Source: JAJFFW01 sp963922595 (lineage in GTDB: Bacteria > Pseudomonadota > Alphaproteobacteria > Caulobacterales > Parvularculaceae). Taken from it: a DNA stretch of 64,000 bases. Position numbers and translations under genes: made by a program. Positions 1 through 8,374 of this stretch are shown in pieces. The notes beneath the pieces are model-generated. The model was not told the DNA's origin. It did no database searches and saw only the letters and a program-made list of their open reading frames with translations. Within the stretch, counting starts at the first letter, position 1. Each line of letters starts with the position of its first letter. Location of the stretch: NCBI GenBank assembly GCA_963922595.1, contig CAWUIM010000003.1, positions 1-64,000 of the forward strand, written 5' to 3'.

Positions 1-983
1 GCGCCGTGCTCGGCGGCGGCCGGTCCGGCGGCTTTTACCCGCGTGAGCAAGTGAACGATCTCCAGCATGTCGCGGATGATTACAGCCGGCTCGGCGCCGG
101 CGTCATATTGCGTGCGAAATGCGGCGATCGCCGCCTTAAGATCGCCAGACATGACGGCGTGGAGCAGGTCCCAAACCTGACCGCGGTCTGCGAGGCCTAA
201 CATCGTCCGGATCTCGTCCGCGTTCGCCATTCCCTTTTCATTTGTGTGCTGAACAAGCGCCTGATCAAGTATTGAAAGCGCGTCCCGGACCGAGCCTTCG
301 GCCGCTCTCGCGATCATTGAGAGGCCTTCATCATCGATGCTGGCGCCTTCTTTTTCTGCAATCGCTTTAAGATGCGCCACAAGTGTCTCCGGTTCGATGC
401 GGCGCAGATCGAACCGCTGGCAGCGAGACAGTACAGTGACGGGCAGCTTCCGGATTTCAGTTGTCGCGAAGATGAACTTCACATGGGGCGGGGGCTCTTC
501 GAGTGTTTTCAAGAGTGCGTTGAACGCCTGCGTGGACAACATATGCACTTCGTCAATGATATAGACTTTGTAGCGGGCTTTGACAGGTGCGTAGCGAACG
601 CCTTCGATCAGCTCGCGAATATCGTTGACGCCCGTGCGCGAAGCGGCGTCCATTTCTAAAACATCCGGATGGCGACTTTCTGCGATCGCCCGGCAGTGAA
701 GGCCTTCAGCCGCCATGTCGATCTGCGGACCGTTGTCCACGCCGTCCGGCCCCACATAATTCAGGGCGCGCGCCAGTATTCGGGCGGTTGTTGTTTTGCC
801 GACGCCGCGCACGCCGGTCAGCACATAGGCGTGCGCGATACGGCCAGATGAAAACGCGTTTCGAAGCGTCTTCACCATGGGGCCGTGGCCGATGAGGTCG
901 TCAAAGTTTTGCGGCCGGTATTTTCGCGCCAGCACTTGATATGCGGCGCCGGCGCCCTCCGCGATGGTGTTTTCTTCACTCAT
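1..983 (-). CDS. dnaX: DNA polymerase III subunit gamma/tau, 5' part
   Basis: Encodes the clamp-loader ATPase that loads the sliding clamp onto primed DNA. Reading the minus strand from the ATG at 983, the protein opens with YQVLARKYRPQNFDDLIG, followed by the Walker A segment GVRGVGKTT near residue 55, the DEVHM Walker B motif, the TLEEPP sensor region and the SRCQRFDLR arginine-finger region. The zinc region has the reduced cysteine pattern common in alphaproteobacteria (HCRAI). The frame stays open to base 1, so the C-terminal half lies outside the window. A YbjN-like gene lies 66 bp upstream on the same strand, and ffs lies beyond it; ffs near dnaX is a common alphaproteobacterial arrangement. 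Confidence 0.97.
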   Translation of the reverse strand, partial: MSEENTIAEGAGAAYQVLARKYRPQNFDDLIGHGPMVKTLRNAFSSGRIAHAYVLTGVRGVGKTTTARILARALNYVGPDGVDNGPQIDMAAEGLHCRAIAESRHPDVLEMDAASRTGVNDIRELIEGVRYAPVKARYKVYIIDEVHMLSTQAFNALLKTLEEPPPHVKFIFATTEIRKLPVTVLSRCQRFDLRRIEPETLVAHLKAIAEKEGASIDDEGLSMIARAAEGSVRDALSILDQALVQHTNEKGMANADEIRTMLGLADRGQVWDLLHAVMSGDLKAAIAAFRTQYDAGAEPAVIIRDMLEIVHLLTRVKAAGPAAAEHG

Positions 984-1049
984 ACCGCCATTATGCGCCC
1001 TCCGGCGCCTGGGCGAAAGAACCGCGCAAAAATAGTTTTTTCGCGCCCG

Positions 1050-1682
1050 TCAATTCAGGCGTTTTGCGAGCGCGGGTGTGATGAAATTGGGGGCGTCAAC
1101 GCCTACGGCATTGACGCTCGCGCCTTTCAATAAATACGGCGGCAAGCCGTGCGGAAGCGCAAGATTTTTCTCGATGGGCAGTGAAATTGTCGCCACGGCG
1201 CCCGGTTGGATCGCGTTTACGAGGACATTCAAATCTTGAATGAAGAGGCCGAGATTGAATTTCAGGTTTTCGACCGATGCGCCCGATTGAAGATAGACCT
1301 TATTGGCGATGATGCCGGCCCCGTCGTCGAGCAGCATTGTGTTTGCGATATTCAGCCGGTTGAGATTGACCTCGTTGAGTTGGCTGAGCGTAACGCCTTG
1401 TCCATTGAACAGGCCGTAAGGCTGCACCAGTTGGCATACGCCGTCCGCACACTGGCGCATGGCGACGTAAAATCGGCCATTAGTCTGCATGACTTCGACA
1501 ATAGGTTCTTCGCCTTCCGTTGAGATGACATTGGCCGTGTACCCGAAACTCGTGAAAATCTGCGCGACGTCTTCCGCCGAAATCGCCGTAATGATGTTTT
1601 GCGTAAACATTCGATTTTGCGCATTCGCTGCGCTAGCAGACGCCATCAACAAAACGATCCCAAAAACAAGCCTAATCATCAT
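1050..1682 (-). CDS. YbjN-domain exported protein
   Basis: A protein of about 210 residues. The start at 1682 is chosen because GAGGGG lies 8 bases upstream and because residues 1-22 then form a clean signal peptide ending ASAANA/Q. The segment with ISAEDVAQIFTSFGYTANV and the later NRLNIANTMLLDDGAGII fits the YbjN fold, a type III secretion chaperone-like domain of unknown biochemical role. Two cysteines (QCADGVCQ) could form a disulfide after export. A C-terminal stretch of about 50 residues lies beyond the usual domain. It sits between ffs and dnaX on the same strand and may share transcription with dnaX. Family assignment is from motif resemblance only. Confidence 0.8.
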   Translation of the reverse strand: MMIRLVFGIVLLMASASAANAQNRMFTQNIITAISAEDVAQIFTSFGYTANVISTEGEEPIVEVMQTNGRFYVAMRQCADGVCQLVQPYGLFNGQGVTLSQLNEVNLNRLNIANTMLLDDGAGIIANKVYLQSGASVENLKFNLGLFIQDLNVLVNAIQPGAVATISLPIEKNLALPHGLPPYLLKGASVNAVGVDAPNFITPALAKRLN

Positions 1683-1731
1683 CGTGAAGTCCCCTCGATT
1701 GACCGCGCCCCGACACGCGAATACCCGGAGC

Positions 1732-2829
1732 CTATATCGCAGGGGCAGGGCGTGCAAATTTCAACGTAGGGAATAAGTGGAAGGCTGAACGACCCGAGCC
1801 GAAACTCGTTGCGGCTGCTTCCTTCCGGACCTGACCGGGTTGGCGAGGGGCCCGTCCGCCAGCCTTCCGAGATGGAATATCGTCCGTGGATCGCTGTTTT
1901 GCAAGGCTCGCCCCGAGCCTTTTTGGGCAAGACAATCGGGCCGCGCTTGCCTGAGCCAAACGACCCATGGGCCGTAATCCCTCTATGCGCGCGCCTTTTT
2001 CTTCGAGATGCGGTTTCAGAGCCTCGTAGAGCGGCCGATAATGATAAAACGGCGCGCTCGGCCACAAATGGTGTGCAAGATGAACATTTTGGCCAAACAG
2101 GAGGTAATCCGCGAGCGGCCACTCGCTGATCCGCGCATTTTGATATCGTTCTGTCCGGTCAAACGGATAATGCGGCAGCCACTGAAAGAAGATCGCCAAC
2201 AAATAGGCGCCGATGAGCGCTGGAGCCAGATAAAGAAGGATAAACGGCACGGCGTTTCCAGTTAGTATTGCGACCAGGAAAGCAGCCTGAAGGCCATGCA
2301 TAACGATCAGGTGGATGCGGTATTCTTCCTTTGTCAGCGTAGATTTGGCGTCTCCATAATTCGCCGTGTCGATTTTCTCGAACAGAAAATACGGCACGAC
2401 AAAGATCAACGGCGTCAGAAGCAAAAGCTTGAATAGCCTCAAAAAATTGCCGCCCACGAGTTTCGCATCGGGATCATCTTTCCCATTTGTGTGACTGTGA
2501 TGGGCGAGATGCGTGCGGCGGAAATTCGGCCATGTATAAAAGAGGTTCAGCGACCCCCACCAGCCGATCACCTTATGCAGCCATGAAAAGCGACGGTCAC
2601 GGACGATATTGCCGTGAATACTCTCATGAATAAGGGTGTAATAGGCGTATGCGATTAACCCTAAAAGCGGCGTCGCGAGCCAGAAGCTGATCGCTCCGCT
2701 TAAGGCTGCGAAAACCAATCCCGCTTGAAGACATGGCAACGCAATCGCAAGGCCGATCGTGCGCCAGGCGACTGCGGGCGCAAATTTCTCAGCAATCCTT
2801 TTTTCTTCGGCGGCGGTTAATAGCGTCAT
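1732..2829 (-). CDS. Membrane fatty acid desaturase
   Basis: A di-iron membrane desaturase or hydroxylase that would introduce a double bond into acyl chains. The three histidine boxes are HESIH near residue 68, HLAHHSH near 107 and HLAHH near 254, with hydrophobic segments between them. The start at 2829 has AGGGAGA just upstream. The last 60 or so residues, after GLRPMGRLAQ, are unusual: the frame crosses the ffs promoter and the whole SRP RNA before stopping at 1732. The biological C-terminus may be earlier, or the original stop may be lost (see findings). The promoter contains a perfect dyad, and a TetR gene is divergent, so repression by that regulator is likely. Substrate chain length cannot be read from sequence. 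Confidence 0.9.
   Translation of the reverse strand: MTLLTAAEEKRIAEKFAPAVAWRTIGLAIALPCLQAGLVFAALSGAISFWLATPLLGLIAYAYYTLIHESIHGNIVRDRRFSWLHKVIGWWGSLNLFYTWPNFRRTHLAHHSHTNGKDDPDAKLVGGNFLRLFKLLLLTPLIFVVPYFLFEKIDTANYGDAKSTLTKEEYRIHLIVMHGLQAAFLVAILTGNAVPFILLYLAPALIGAYLLAIFFQWLPHYPFDRTERYQNARISEWPLADYLLFGQNVHLAHHLWPSAPFYHYRPLYEALKPHLEEKGARIEGLRPMGRLAQASAARLSCPKRLGASLAKQRSTDDIPSRKAGGRAPRQPGQVRKEAAATSFGSGRSAFHLFPTLKFARPAPAI
1779..1868 (-). ncRNA. ffs: Signal recognition particle RNA, 4.5S type
   Basis: The minus strand carries the near-invariant SRP domain IV core CAGGTCCGGAAGGAAGCAG, which binds Ffh. The ends pair: GGAAGGCTG at the 5' end against CAGCCTTCC at the 3' end, giving a closed rod of 90 nt, normal for the short bacterial form. 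A sigma70-like promoter lies immediately upstream. It acts with Ffh and FtsY in co-translational targeting to the inner membrane. The RNA lies inside the reading frame assigned to the upstream desaturase. Confidence 0.97.
1876..1904 (-). promoter_or_regulatory. Promoter of ffs
   Basis: On the minus strand TTGCAA (1899-1904) and GATATT (1876-1881) are separated by 17 bp, and 7 bp follow before the first paired base of the SRP RNA at 1868. Spacing and position are what a housekeeping promoter for a stable RNA should have. Confidence 0.75.
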
Positions 2830-2853
2830 GTTTAATCTCCCTGCTTAGTCTCT

Positions 2854-2881
2854 AAAATAGGTCATTGACCTAATTTGTCAA
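2854..2881 (-). promoter_or_regulatory. Desaturase promoter with TetR-type operator
   Basis: The minus strand has TTGACA (2876-2881), 16 bp, then TATTTT (2854-2859). The spacer is filled by TAGGTCA-T-TGACCTA at 2858-2872, a perfect 7-bp inverted repeat around one base. A repressor bound here would block RNA polymerase. The divergent TetR-family gene starts 37 bp away, so it is the obvious binder and may also regulate itself. Confidence 0.7.
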
Positions 2882-2908
2882 CCCTGCTGAAGGTGATATG
2901 GCTCAAGG

Positions 2909-3508
2909 ATGCGCCAACCAGCCATGACGAAAGGGGAGAGGAAGCAACGCGACATTCTGGATGTGGCTCGGCCCTTTCTCCTGTCCGAAGGATATCCGGC
3001 GTTTTCACTGCGCGACGTGGCGAAACGAGCGGGCATTTCACTTGGCAACCTGCAATATTATTTCCCTTCAAAAGACGACCTGCTCGTCTTTATCGTTCAA
3101 TCGGAAATCGACGAAACACTCGCCCTGATCCGGTCGGTCGACTGGTCAGAGTATCCCCCGGAGCAAACGCTGAAGGCGCTTATTAGTGCGATTTTGTACC
3201 GATTGGGCGGAGACGGGGGGCAGCTTTATTTGCTGACCGCCTTCCTGGCGCTCCACAATGACCGGTTTAAGAAACTGCAGCGCGACGGGTTTAATGTGTT
3301 GATCGCCGCGAGCGTGGAAGCTGCGCGAAACCTCGCGCCCGACCTTGCGGAAAAGGATCTTGAAATGGCCGCCTTGATTGCGGTTTCACTCGTGGACGGC
3401 GCCATCGTGCAAATCCACGCACGGCCCGAAGAGTTTGACGCAGAAAGCCGAGGCGATTTTGCAATTGCGTTGACCAATACGCTCCTCAGATATCTGCAGG
3501 CGGCGTGA
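2909..3508 (+). CDS. TetR/AcrR-family transcriptional regulator
   Basis: A protein of 199 residues, a usual TetR length. The N-terminal helix-turn-helix is clear: FSLRDVAKRAGISLGNLQYYF near residues 31-51, followed by PSKDDLL, then a helical ligand-binding domain. A second ATG at 2924 is an alternative start; neither has a strong ribosome binding site. It is divergent from the desaturase gene across a perfect operator, so a role sensing an acyl compound and controlling desaturation is inferred. The ligand is unknown. Confidence 0.9.
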   Translation: MRQPAMTKGERKQRDILDVARPFLLSEGYPAFSLRDVAKRAGISLGNLQYYFPSKDDLLVFIVQSEIDETLALIRSVDWSEYPPEQTLKALISAILYRLGGDGGQLYLLTAFLALHNDRFKKLQRDGFNVLIAASVEAARNLAPDLAEKDLEMAALIAVSLVDGAIVQIHARPEEFDAESRGDFAIALTNTLLRYLQAA

Positions 3509-3561
3509 TGTCGGCGGGACTTGCGTGACTGCTAACTGCTCGCTATTCGAGCTCAAATCCT

Positions 3562-4491
3562 ATGAAAACAAACGACAGAACACATCTATCCGAGAATCCC
3601 TGCCTGTTCGCCTCCGAACCCCTTGATCGCGCGTCTGCGCGGCGCGGCGACCCCGCATGGGTGGCGTCGGAACTGGCGAAGGATACAAGCGTCCTAATCC
3701 CGCTTTATCGCGGCGACCCCTTAATGTCAGATGACGGACCAGTTTTTCTGTCCGCCGCCGCCCGATCAGAATTTCGTCAATCCGCGACGACGGTTTTTTT
3801 GGGGCAGGAAGGTCAAACGGCCTATTTCGCGATTGACGCCTCAGATGCGCCGGCGCCTGAAGCTGCGCCGTTCGCGGATATCGGGTCCTACATGCCGCTT
3901 CGCGACGCGGCGGCAAAACTGGCGGAACGCGATTTGTCGATGATTGGCCAAGGCCGATGGTTTCTTGATTGGCATTTCAGGCACCGCCACTGCGCGCGGT
4001 GCGGCGCCGAGACGCTTGTCGCCGACGGCGGCGCGAAACGGCAATGCGAAACATGCGGCGCGGAACATTTCCCGAGATCGAATCCGGTGGCGATTGTATT
4101 GGCGATCCACGAGGACGCGTGTTTGTTGGGGAGGAGCCCTCATTTCCCGCCTGGTTTCTTGTCGGCCCTGGCTGGTTATGTGGAAGCGGCCGAAACGCCC
4201 GAAGAGTGCGCAATCCGCGAGTTGCGCGAAGAGGCGGGCGTCAACCTCAACAATGTGCGCTACCAGTTTTCGCAACCATGGCCGTTCACCTCCTCGTTAA
4301 TGATGGGATTTTTTGCCGACGCCGCCTCCCGGGACCTTTCGCTCGACGAAACCGAAGTCGTTGAAGCGAAATGGTTAGGCCGCGATGACGTCGCCGCGCT
4401 TGTCAAAGGAGAGAGCCGCGATGATGTGCGTCTGCCGCCGCGGTTCACAATTGCGCGGCAGCTAATCGAGCGGTGGGTCGGCGCACCGTAG
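3562..4491 (+). CDS. nudC: NAD(H) pyrophosphatase / RNA deNADding enzyme
   Basis: Hydrolyses NADH to NMNH and AMP and, in characterised relatives, removes NAD caps from RNA. Zinc ribbon cysteines are at residues 144, 147, 162 and 165. The Nudix box runs about 205-227 (G-x5-E-x7-REL-x-EE-x-G). The NudC-specific SQPWPF motif is at 237-242. At 309 residues it has the N-terminal domain typical of alphaproteobacterial members. It is convergent with pheA, with 22 bp between the two stops. Confidence 0.95.
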   Translation: MKTNDRTHLSENPCLFASEPLDRASARRGDPAWVASELAKDTSVLIPLYRGDPLMSDDGPVFLSAAARSEFRQSATTVFLGQEGQTAYFAIDASDAPAPEAAPFADIGSYMPLRDAAAKLAERDLSMIGQGRWFLDWHFRHRHCARCGAETLVADGGAKRQCETCGAEHFPRSNPVAIVLAIHEDACLLGRSPHFPPGFLSALAGYVEAAETPEECAIRELREEAGVNLNNVRYQFSQPWPFTSSLMMGFFADAASRDLSLDETEVVEAKWLGRDDVAALVKGESRDDVRLPPRFTIARQLIERWVGAP

Positions 4492-4513
4492 ACGGAGAAT
4501 TACGGTATTTCGG

Positions 4514-5362
4514 TCAGCGTGGACGCGCTGATTTGTAAACGCCAAGCACCTTCAGGGACGTCGAAAAGAAGCTGAGCTCTTCCAGCGCCAGCTGAACATT
4601 CCTGTCCTCCGGATGTCCCTCAACGTCAGCGTAAAACATTGTTGCGCTGAATGATCCGTCAAGCTGATAGCTCTCAAGCTTCGTCATGTTCACACCGTTC
4701 GTTGCAAACCCGCCCATCGCTTTGTAAAGTGCTGCGGGAATATTGCGGACCTGAAAAATAAAGCTGGTGACGATCGGCCCGTTAGCGGGGTCAGCGTCCA
4801 TGGGCTCAGCGGCCATCTGAATGAATCGCGTCGTGTTGTGGCCGGCGTCCTCGACATTCTCCTCCAGAATATCGAGCCCGTAAATTTCGGCCGCGCGCGC
4901 CGAAGCGATAACAGCTTCATCGAGGTGTTTCAGCTCGGCGAGACGTTTGCCGGCGCCGGCCGTATCGCCGGCCATTTCGGCCTTCAGGCCATGTTTATTG
5001 ATCACGCCATGACATTGTCCAAGGGCCATGGCGTGGCTGCGCACGATCTTGATGTCAGCGAGCCTGGCGCCGCGCGCGCCGAGTAACTGGTGCCGGATCG
5101 CCAGAAAGTGCTCTGCGATAATGTGAAGGTTCGACTGCGGCAGCAGATGATGGAGATCGCCGACCCGTCCGGCCAGGGAATTCTCGATCGGGAGCATCGC
5201 CCGCGCCGCTTTTCCCTCGCTGACGAGAGACAAAGCCTCAGCAAAGGTGCCGCACGGGACGGGCGTGAATTCCGGCGCGTAGGTCATGCAAGCGATTTCA
5301 GAATACGCGCCCGGCTCGCCCTGATAGGCGATTGTCTTCTTTTGAGCGTCCGATGCGGTCAT
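4514..5362 (-). CDS. pheA: Prephenate dehydratase
   Basis: Converts prephenate to phenylpyruvate in phenylalanine synthesis. The start at 5362 (MTASDAQKKTIAYQGEPGAYSE) is preferred because the family fold begins at IAYQGEPGAYSE; a longer frame upstream adds a non-homologous arginine-rich leader. The catalytic domain includes ENSLAGRV and the NTTRF motif. The C-terminal ACT domain, which would mediate feedback by phenylalanine, carries GVNMTKLES. No chorismate mutase domain is fused, so it is the monofunctional type. It is divergent from the cytochrome c gene. Confidence 0.95.
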   Translation of the reverse strand: MTASDAQKKTIAYQGEPGAYSEIACMTYAPEFTPVPCGTFAEALSLVSEGKAARAMLPIENSLAGRVGDLHHLLPQSNLHIIAEHFLAIRHQLLGARGARLADIKIVRSHAMALGQCHGVINKHGLKAEMAGDTAGAGKRLAELKHLDEAVIASARAAEIYGLDILEENVEDAGHNTTRFIQMAAEPMDADPANGPIVTSFIFQVRNIPAALYKAMGGFATNGVNMTKLESYQLDGSFSATMFYADVEGHPEDRNVQLALEELSFFSTSLKVLGVYKSARPR

Positions 5363-5516
5363 AATTGCGCTTTCGTGCAGGAAAAGAGCCAGAAAATAGG
5401 GATAAATCCTTGTGTTACGCAAGCGCCGGCGCGCCGAAAAGCCGCGCATACTGGGCGATTGCGCCCTAATTTAAAGCCGGATAGAAGACACCAAAATCTG
5501 ACGCAAGGTTTGTCAC

Positions 5517-6089
5517 ATGCAAGACCCCTTATTCGGTAATAAGCTCGCCGCGGCGCTTCTGACCGCGCTCCTGATCTTTTTCGGCCTCCCGCAGCTTGCT
5601 TCGGCGCTTCTCGGGGGAGGGCACCACGGCGGCGGACATGGCAAAGAATTGCATCTCGCCTATCCGATTGAATTTCAGACGGCTTCCGGCCCAGTTGAGG
5701 AAGTTGAAGAGAAGAAGTCGTTGGGTGAAATGATGGCGGCCGCCACGATGGCTGGAGGGGAGCGCCGCGTCGGTCTGTGCAAGTCATGCCACTCGTTCGA
5801 AAACGGCGGCGCTAACGGCACCGGACCAAATCTTTGGAATATTGTCGGCCGGGAGGTCGCGAGCGTGCCAGGCTTCTCTTACTCAGGTGCGCTTAAGGAG
5901 TTTGGCGGCGTATGGAGTTACGAACGCCTGGACGGGTATTTGAAGAACTCTCAGGCATACGTCCCGGGAACGCTCATGAACCAGCGTGTCGCCAGAGATG
6001 CGCAGCGCGCTGACATGCTTCTTTATCTCGGGTCGCTATCAGATAACCCCGTTGCGCCCCCAGCGCCTGCGGCCACGGAGACCGAATAG
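5517..6089 (+). CDS. Membrane-anchored cytochrome c, CycM type
   Basis: One c-type haem protein with an uncleaved N-terminal membrane anchor (residues 9-31), followed by a His/Gly-rich stretch and a charged linker. The haem site is C88-K-S-C91-H92 and the probable axial ligand is M154 in GTLMNQ. This layout matches the CycM/cytochrome c552 proteins of alphaproteobacteria, which shuttle electrons from complex III to terminal oxidases in the periplasm. A Pro/Ala-rich tail closes the protein. AAGG lies about 8 bases before the ATG. Confidence 0.9.
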   Translation: MQDPLFGNKLAAALLTALLIFFGLPQLASALLGGGHHGGGHGKELHLAYPIEFQTASGPVEEVEEKKSLGEMMAAATMAGGERRVGLCKSCHSFENGGANGTGPNLWNIVGREVASVPGFSYSGALKEFGGVWSYERLDGYLKNSQAYVPGTLMNQRVARDAQRADMLLYLGSLSDNPVAPPAPAATETE

Positions 6090-6142
6090 CGCGAGGCGTC
6101 GTGAGGACGCGAACCCCTCGCAGCGCTGCACGGCGGACGACC

Positions 6143-7036
6143 CTAACGAATGAACCGGGAAAAACGCTCGCGCAGCGGGCGAACTATTTTTTGAGACATC
6201 GGCAAAAATGTTTTTGGCATAATTAGAAGGTCGACCCATCCCTGGCCGCGCGCGTTCAGCGACCGCACATAGTTCAGAAACGCATCACTTTCGTTCGGCT
6301 CCAGGACGCCGCCGACACCGTCGAAAACAGATGATGCGTTCCACTGGAACCGGTCAGGGTGTTCGAAAACCGCGAACCGGTCGGTCAAATATTGAAGAAA
6401 TTCCGCCGGGTCGCGTCCTTGCGATTCTATCCACGCTGGCGCGAATTCGGCCTTAATAATCCAATCAGTAAACCGATTAAAAAAATTCTCCGCCCCCTCG
6501 AATACGAAAAATTCGTATCCTTGCGTATCAACTTTCACATAGAAGCGGCTGTCTGACGGCGTCTCCTTTGTGACGTCATCGATTGTGGTCGATTGGGTGA
6601 CTAATGACCCCCAGTCCGAATCGATGGGAACAACACGATTATCTTGCGACCCGCCCTTTTTATTGATCCCAAAGTTGCACGCCGATTTGCTTTCAGCGCC
6701 GACGATCGCCTGGATCACGTGCGGCGGCGAAAGCGCGTTATCTTCGAAATTTCTAACGATCATCTCGCAAAGCCAAGGAACTGGTTCAATCGAAATAACG
6801 TCCGCACCCGGAAAAGATCGGCGCATAAGCATGCTGGTGAAACCGTAATTTGCGCCGATATCGATGCAGTGCGTTGGTTTCAAGCGCGCTTCGACAAGGC
6901 CGTAAAAAGGGCTCACAGCTTCTTCGACATGCGTGCGCTGGCGATAGTGCTTTCCGCCATTGTCGTCTTTGAAAAACGATACTTTCAGACCGTCAATGAT
7001 GACGTGATCAAGAGTATCGGTCGTCGGGCTTTTCAT
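6143..7036 (-). CDS. FkbM-family methyltransferase
   Basis: A SAM-dependent O-methyltransferase of 297 residues. Motif I is CIDIGANYGFTS near residues 58-69, the acidic motif II is DVISIEPVP, and the FkbM signature is YVKVDTQGYEFFVFEGAE. FkbM proteins commonly methylate sugars in polysaccharides, glycolipids or glycopeptides; the substrate here is unknown. AAGGAAG is 8 bases before the start. A short reading frame overlaps the start by 29 bp. Confidence 0.9.
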   Translation of the reverse strand: MKSPTTDTLDHVIIDGLKVSFFKDDNGGKHYRQRTHVEEAVSPFYGLVEARLKPTHCIDIGANYGFTSMLMRRSFPGADVISIEPVPWLCEMIVRNFEDNALSPPHVIQAIVGAESKSACNFGINKKGGSQDNRVVPIDSDWGSLVTQSTTIDDVTKETPSDSRFYVKVDTQGYEFFVFEGAENFFNRFTDWIIKAEFAPAWIESQGRDPAEFLQYLTDRFAVFEHPDRFQWNASSVFDGVGGVLEPNESDAFLNYVRSLNARGQGWVDLLIMPKTFLPMSQKIVRPLRERFSRFIR

Positions 7037-7223
7037 GGGCCGGCGCTTCCTTGCAGATTTCTATGGTGAGCCTAAGTGAGATTGGACGCCCGTCTTTACC
7101 GTCGCTCCCGAAACCGGGACCATAAGCGTGGCTCAGCGCGTCGTCCAGTTGATTGCTGCGGTGCGTGAGGAAATTCCTATAAATATCAATGTGTTCTTGG
7201 CTCCGCTCGGTTTTGGCGATCAT
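7008..7223 (-). CDS. Possible small protein overlapping the FkbM gene
   Basis: A 71-codon frame from the ATG at 7223 (or 83 codons from a TTG at 7259) ending 29 bp inside the FkbM methyltransferase gene. The product starts MIAKTERSQEHIDIYRNFL and has no signal peptide, membrane segment or recognised domain. The overlap would allow translational coupling. It could equally be an upstream leader or a chance frame; no strong ribosome binding site was seen. Confidence 0.3.
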   Translation of the reverse strand: MIAKTERSQEHIDIYRNFLTHRSNQLDDALSHAYGPGFGSDGKDGRPISLRLTIEICKEAPAHEKPDDRYS

Positions 7224-7438
7224 TGAGCGGAACGCGAGGCTTTTCTGAATTATTGCCAATACGCGGCCAGATCACCGGACAGCCACGATTTCAAGGATCA
7301 TTGAAGTTGGCTCATCGCTCGACGAAGGGCGCAAACCTCTCCAAAAGTTCATTTAACGGAATCGCGATCACCGCTGAAACAGGCCGCGAACGCGCTTATT
7401 TCAATGTCAGCGCCAGCCGAAAGCGCGAGGAGTTTACT

Positions 7439-8296
7439 ATGAAAAAGACAATCACAGCCATTTTCGCCTTATTGCTAGCGGCGCTCGCCGCGACCGCGCC
7501 GGCTCACGCTGGAAAGCGCGAGAAAGCCGAGCGCCTCGTGACCTATGCGGCCGACACAACGGCCTATTTCGCATCAGACAGCGCGTTTGAAGCCTTATGG
7601 GGTCTGGCTGACGATGCAAAGGCGATGGTGATTATCCCGAACTCGGTCCGCGCCGGTTTCATTTTCGGCGGTTCTGCGGGAAACGCCTTGATGGTTGCGC
7701 GCAATGATGACGGCAGCTGGTCGCAACCAGTATTCATGACCGTCGGTTCGATCTCGTTTGGCTTTCAGGCTGGCGGCGAGGCGTCGGAAATTATTCTGCT
7801 TGTAATGACCAATCGCGGAATGGAACAATTGCTTTCAACATCGGCTAAGCTTGGCGCGGATTTGACGCTCGCGGCCGGCCCGATCGGCGCCGGCGCAAAA
7901 GCTCAAACCACCGACATTGTCGCATTCTCGCGTTCGCGGGGTTTATACGGCGGCGTTAGTTTGGAAGGGGCCGTTCTGAAAATTCGCCACAAATGGAACG
8001 ATGCTTACTATGGCGCCGATGTGACGCCTACGGATATCATCTACAAAGGAAAGGCCTATAATCCGTCTTCCGCTGCTGTGCAGAATGCCGTGTTCGCCCT
8101 AGCCAATCGCGACAGTGTCCGCCCTGTCTTGGCGCCGCTAGAGGCTGTGAACGGCAATGAGGATGAAGCGCTTCGCAGACGTTACGACGAACAGGGCGCC
8201 GACCCCAGTGCGCTCGGGTCACAAAGCGATCCCGATGAGACTGGGCGCTATGACGATGACGAAGCCTGGGGCGCGCCCGTAAAACGCCCAAACTAA
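7439..8296 (+). CDS. SYLF/Ysc84-domain lipid-binding exported protein
   Basis: A protein of 285 residues with a clean signal peptide (MKKTITAIFALLLAALAATAPAHA). The ATG at 7439 is chosen because GAGGAG precedes it by about 6 bases and the signal peptide follows. The SYLF domain is seen in AKAMVIIPNSVRAGFIFGGSAGNALMV, the repeated glycine-rich strands, and AFSRSRGLYGGVSLEGAVL. SYLF domains bind phosphoinositides or other lipids in eukaryotes; the periplasmic bacterial role is unclear. The C-terminal 50 residues are acidic and likely disordered. Confidence 0.9.
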   Translation: MKKTITAIFALLLAALAATAPAHAGKREKAERLVTYAADTTAYFASDSAFEALWGLADDAKAMVIIPNSVRAGFIFGGSAGNALMVARNDDGSWSQPVFMTVGSISFGFQAGGEASEIILLVMTNRGMEQLLSTSAKLGADLTLAAGPIGAGAKAQTTDIVAFSRSRGLYGGVSLEGAVLKIRHKWNDAYYGADVTPTDIIYKGKAYNPSSAAVQNAVFALANRDSVRPVLAPLEAVNGNEDEALRRRYDEQGADPSALGSQSDPDETGRYDDDEAWGAPVKRPN

Positions 8297-8374
8297 CGCA
8301 GATTTGAGCGTCGCCGACTTGCCTCTGGTTTTCCCTAGTCTCATTATCAGACCAATAATTTTGAGGCGGGTGAG

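Noticed and set aside
1899..1930. Hairpin AAGGCTCG/CGAGCCTT with a T run on the plus strand, terminator-like
   Set aside because: There is no plus-strand gene to terminate, and in the minus direction the T run is missing; it overlaps the ffs promoter and desaturase frame.
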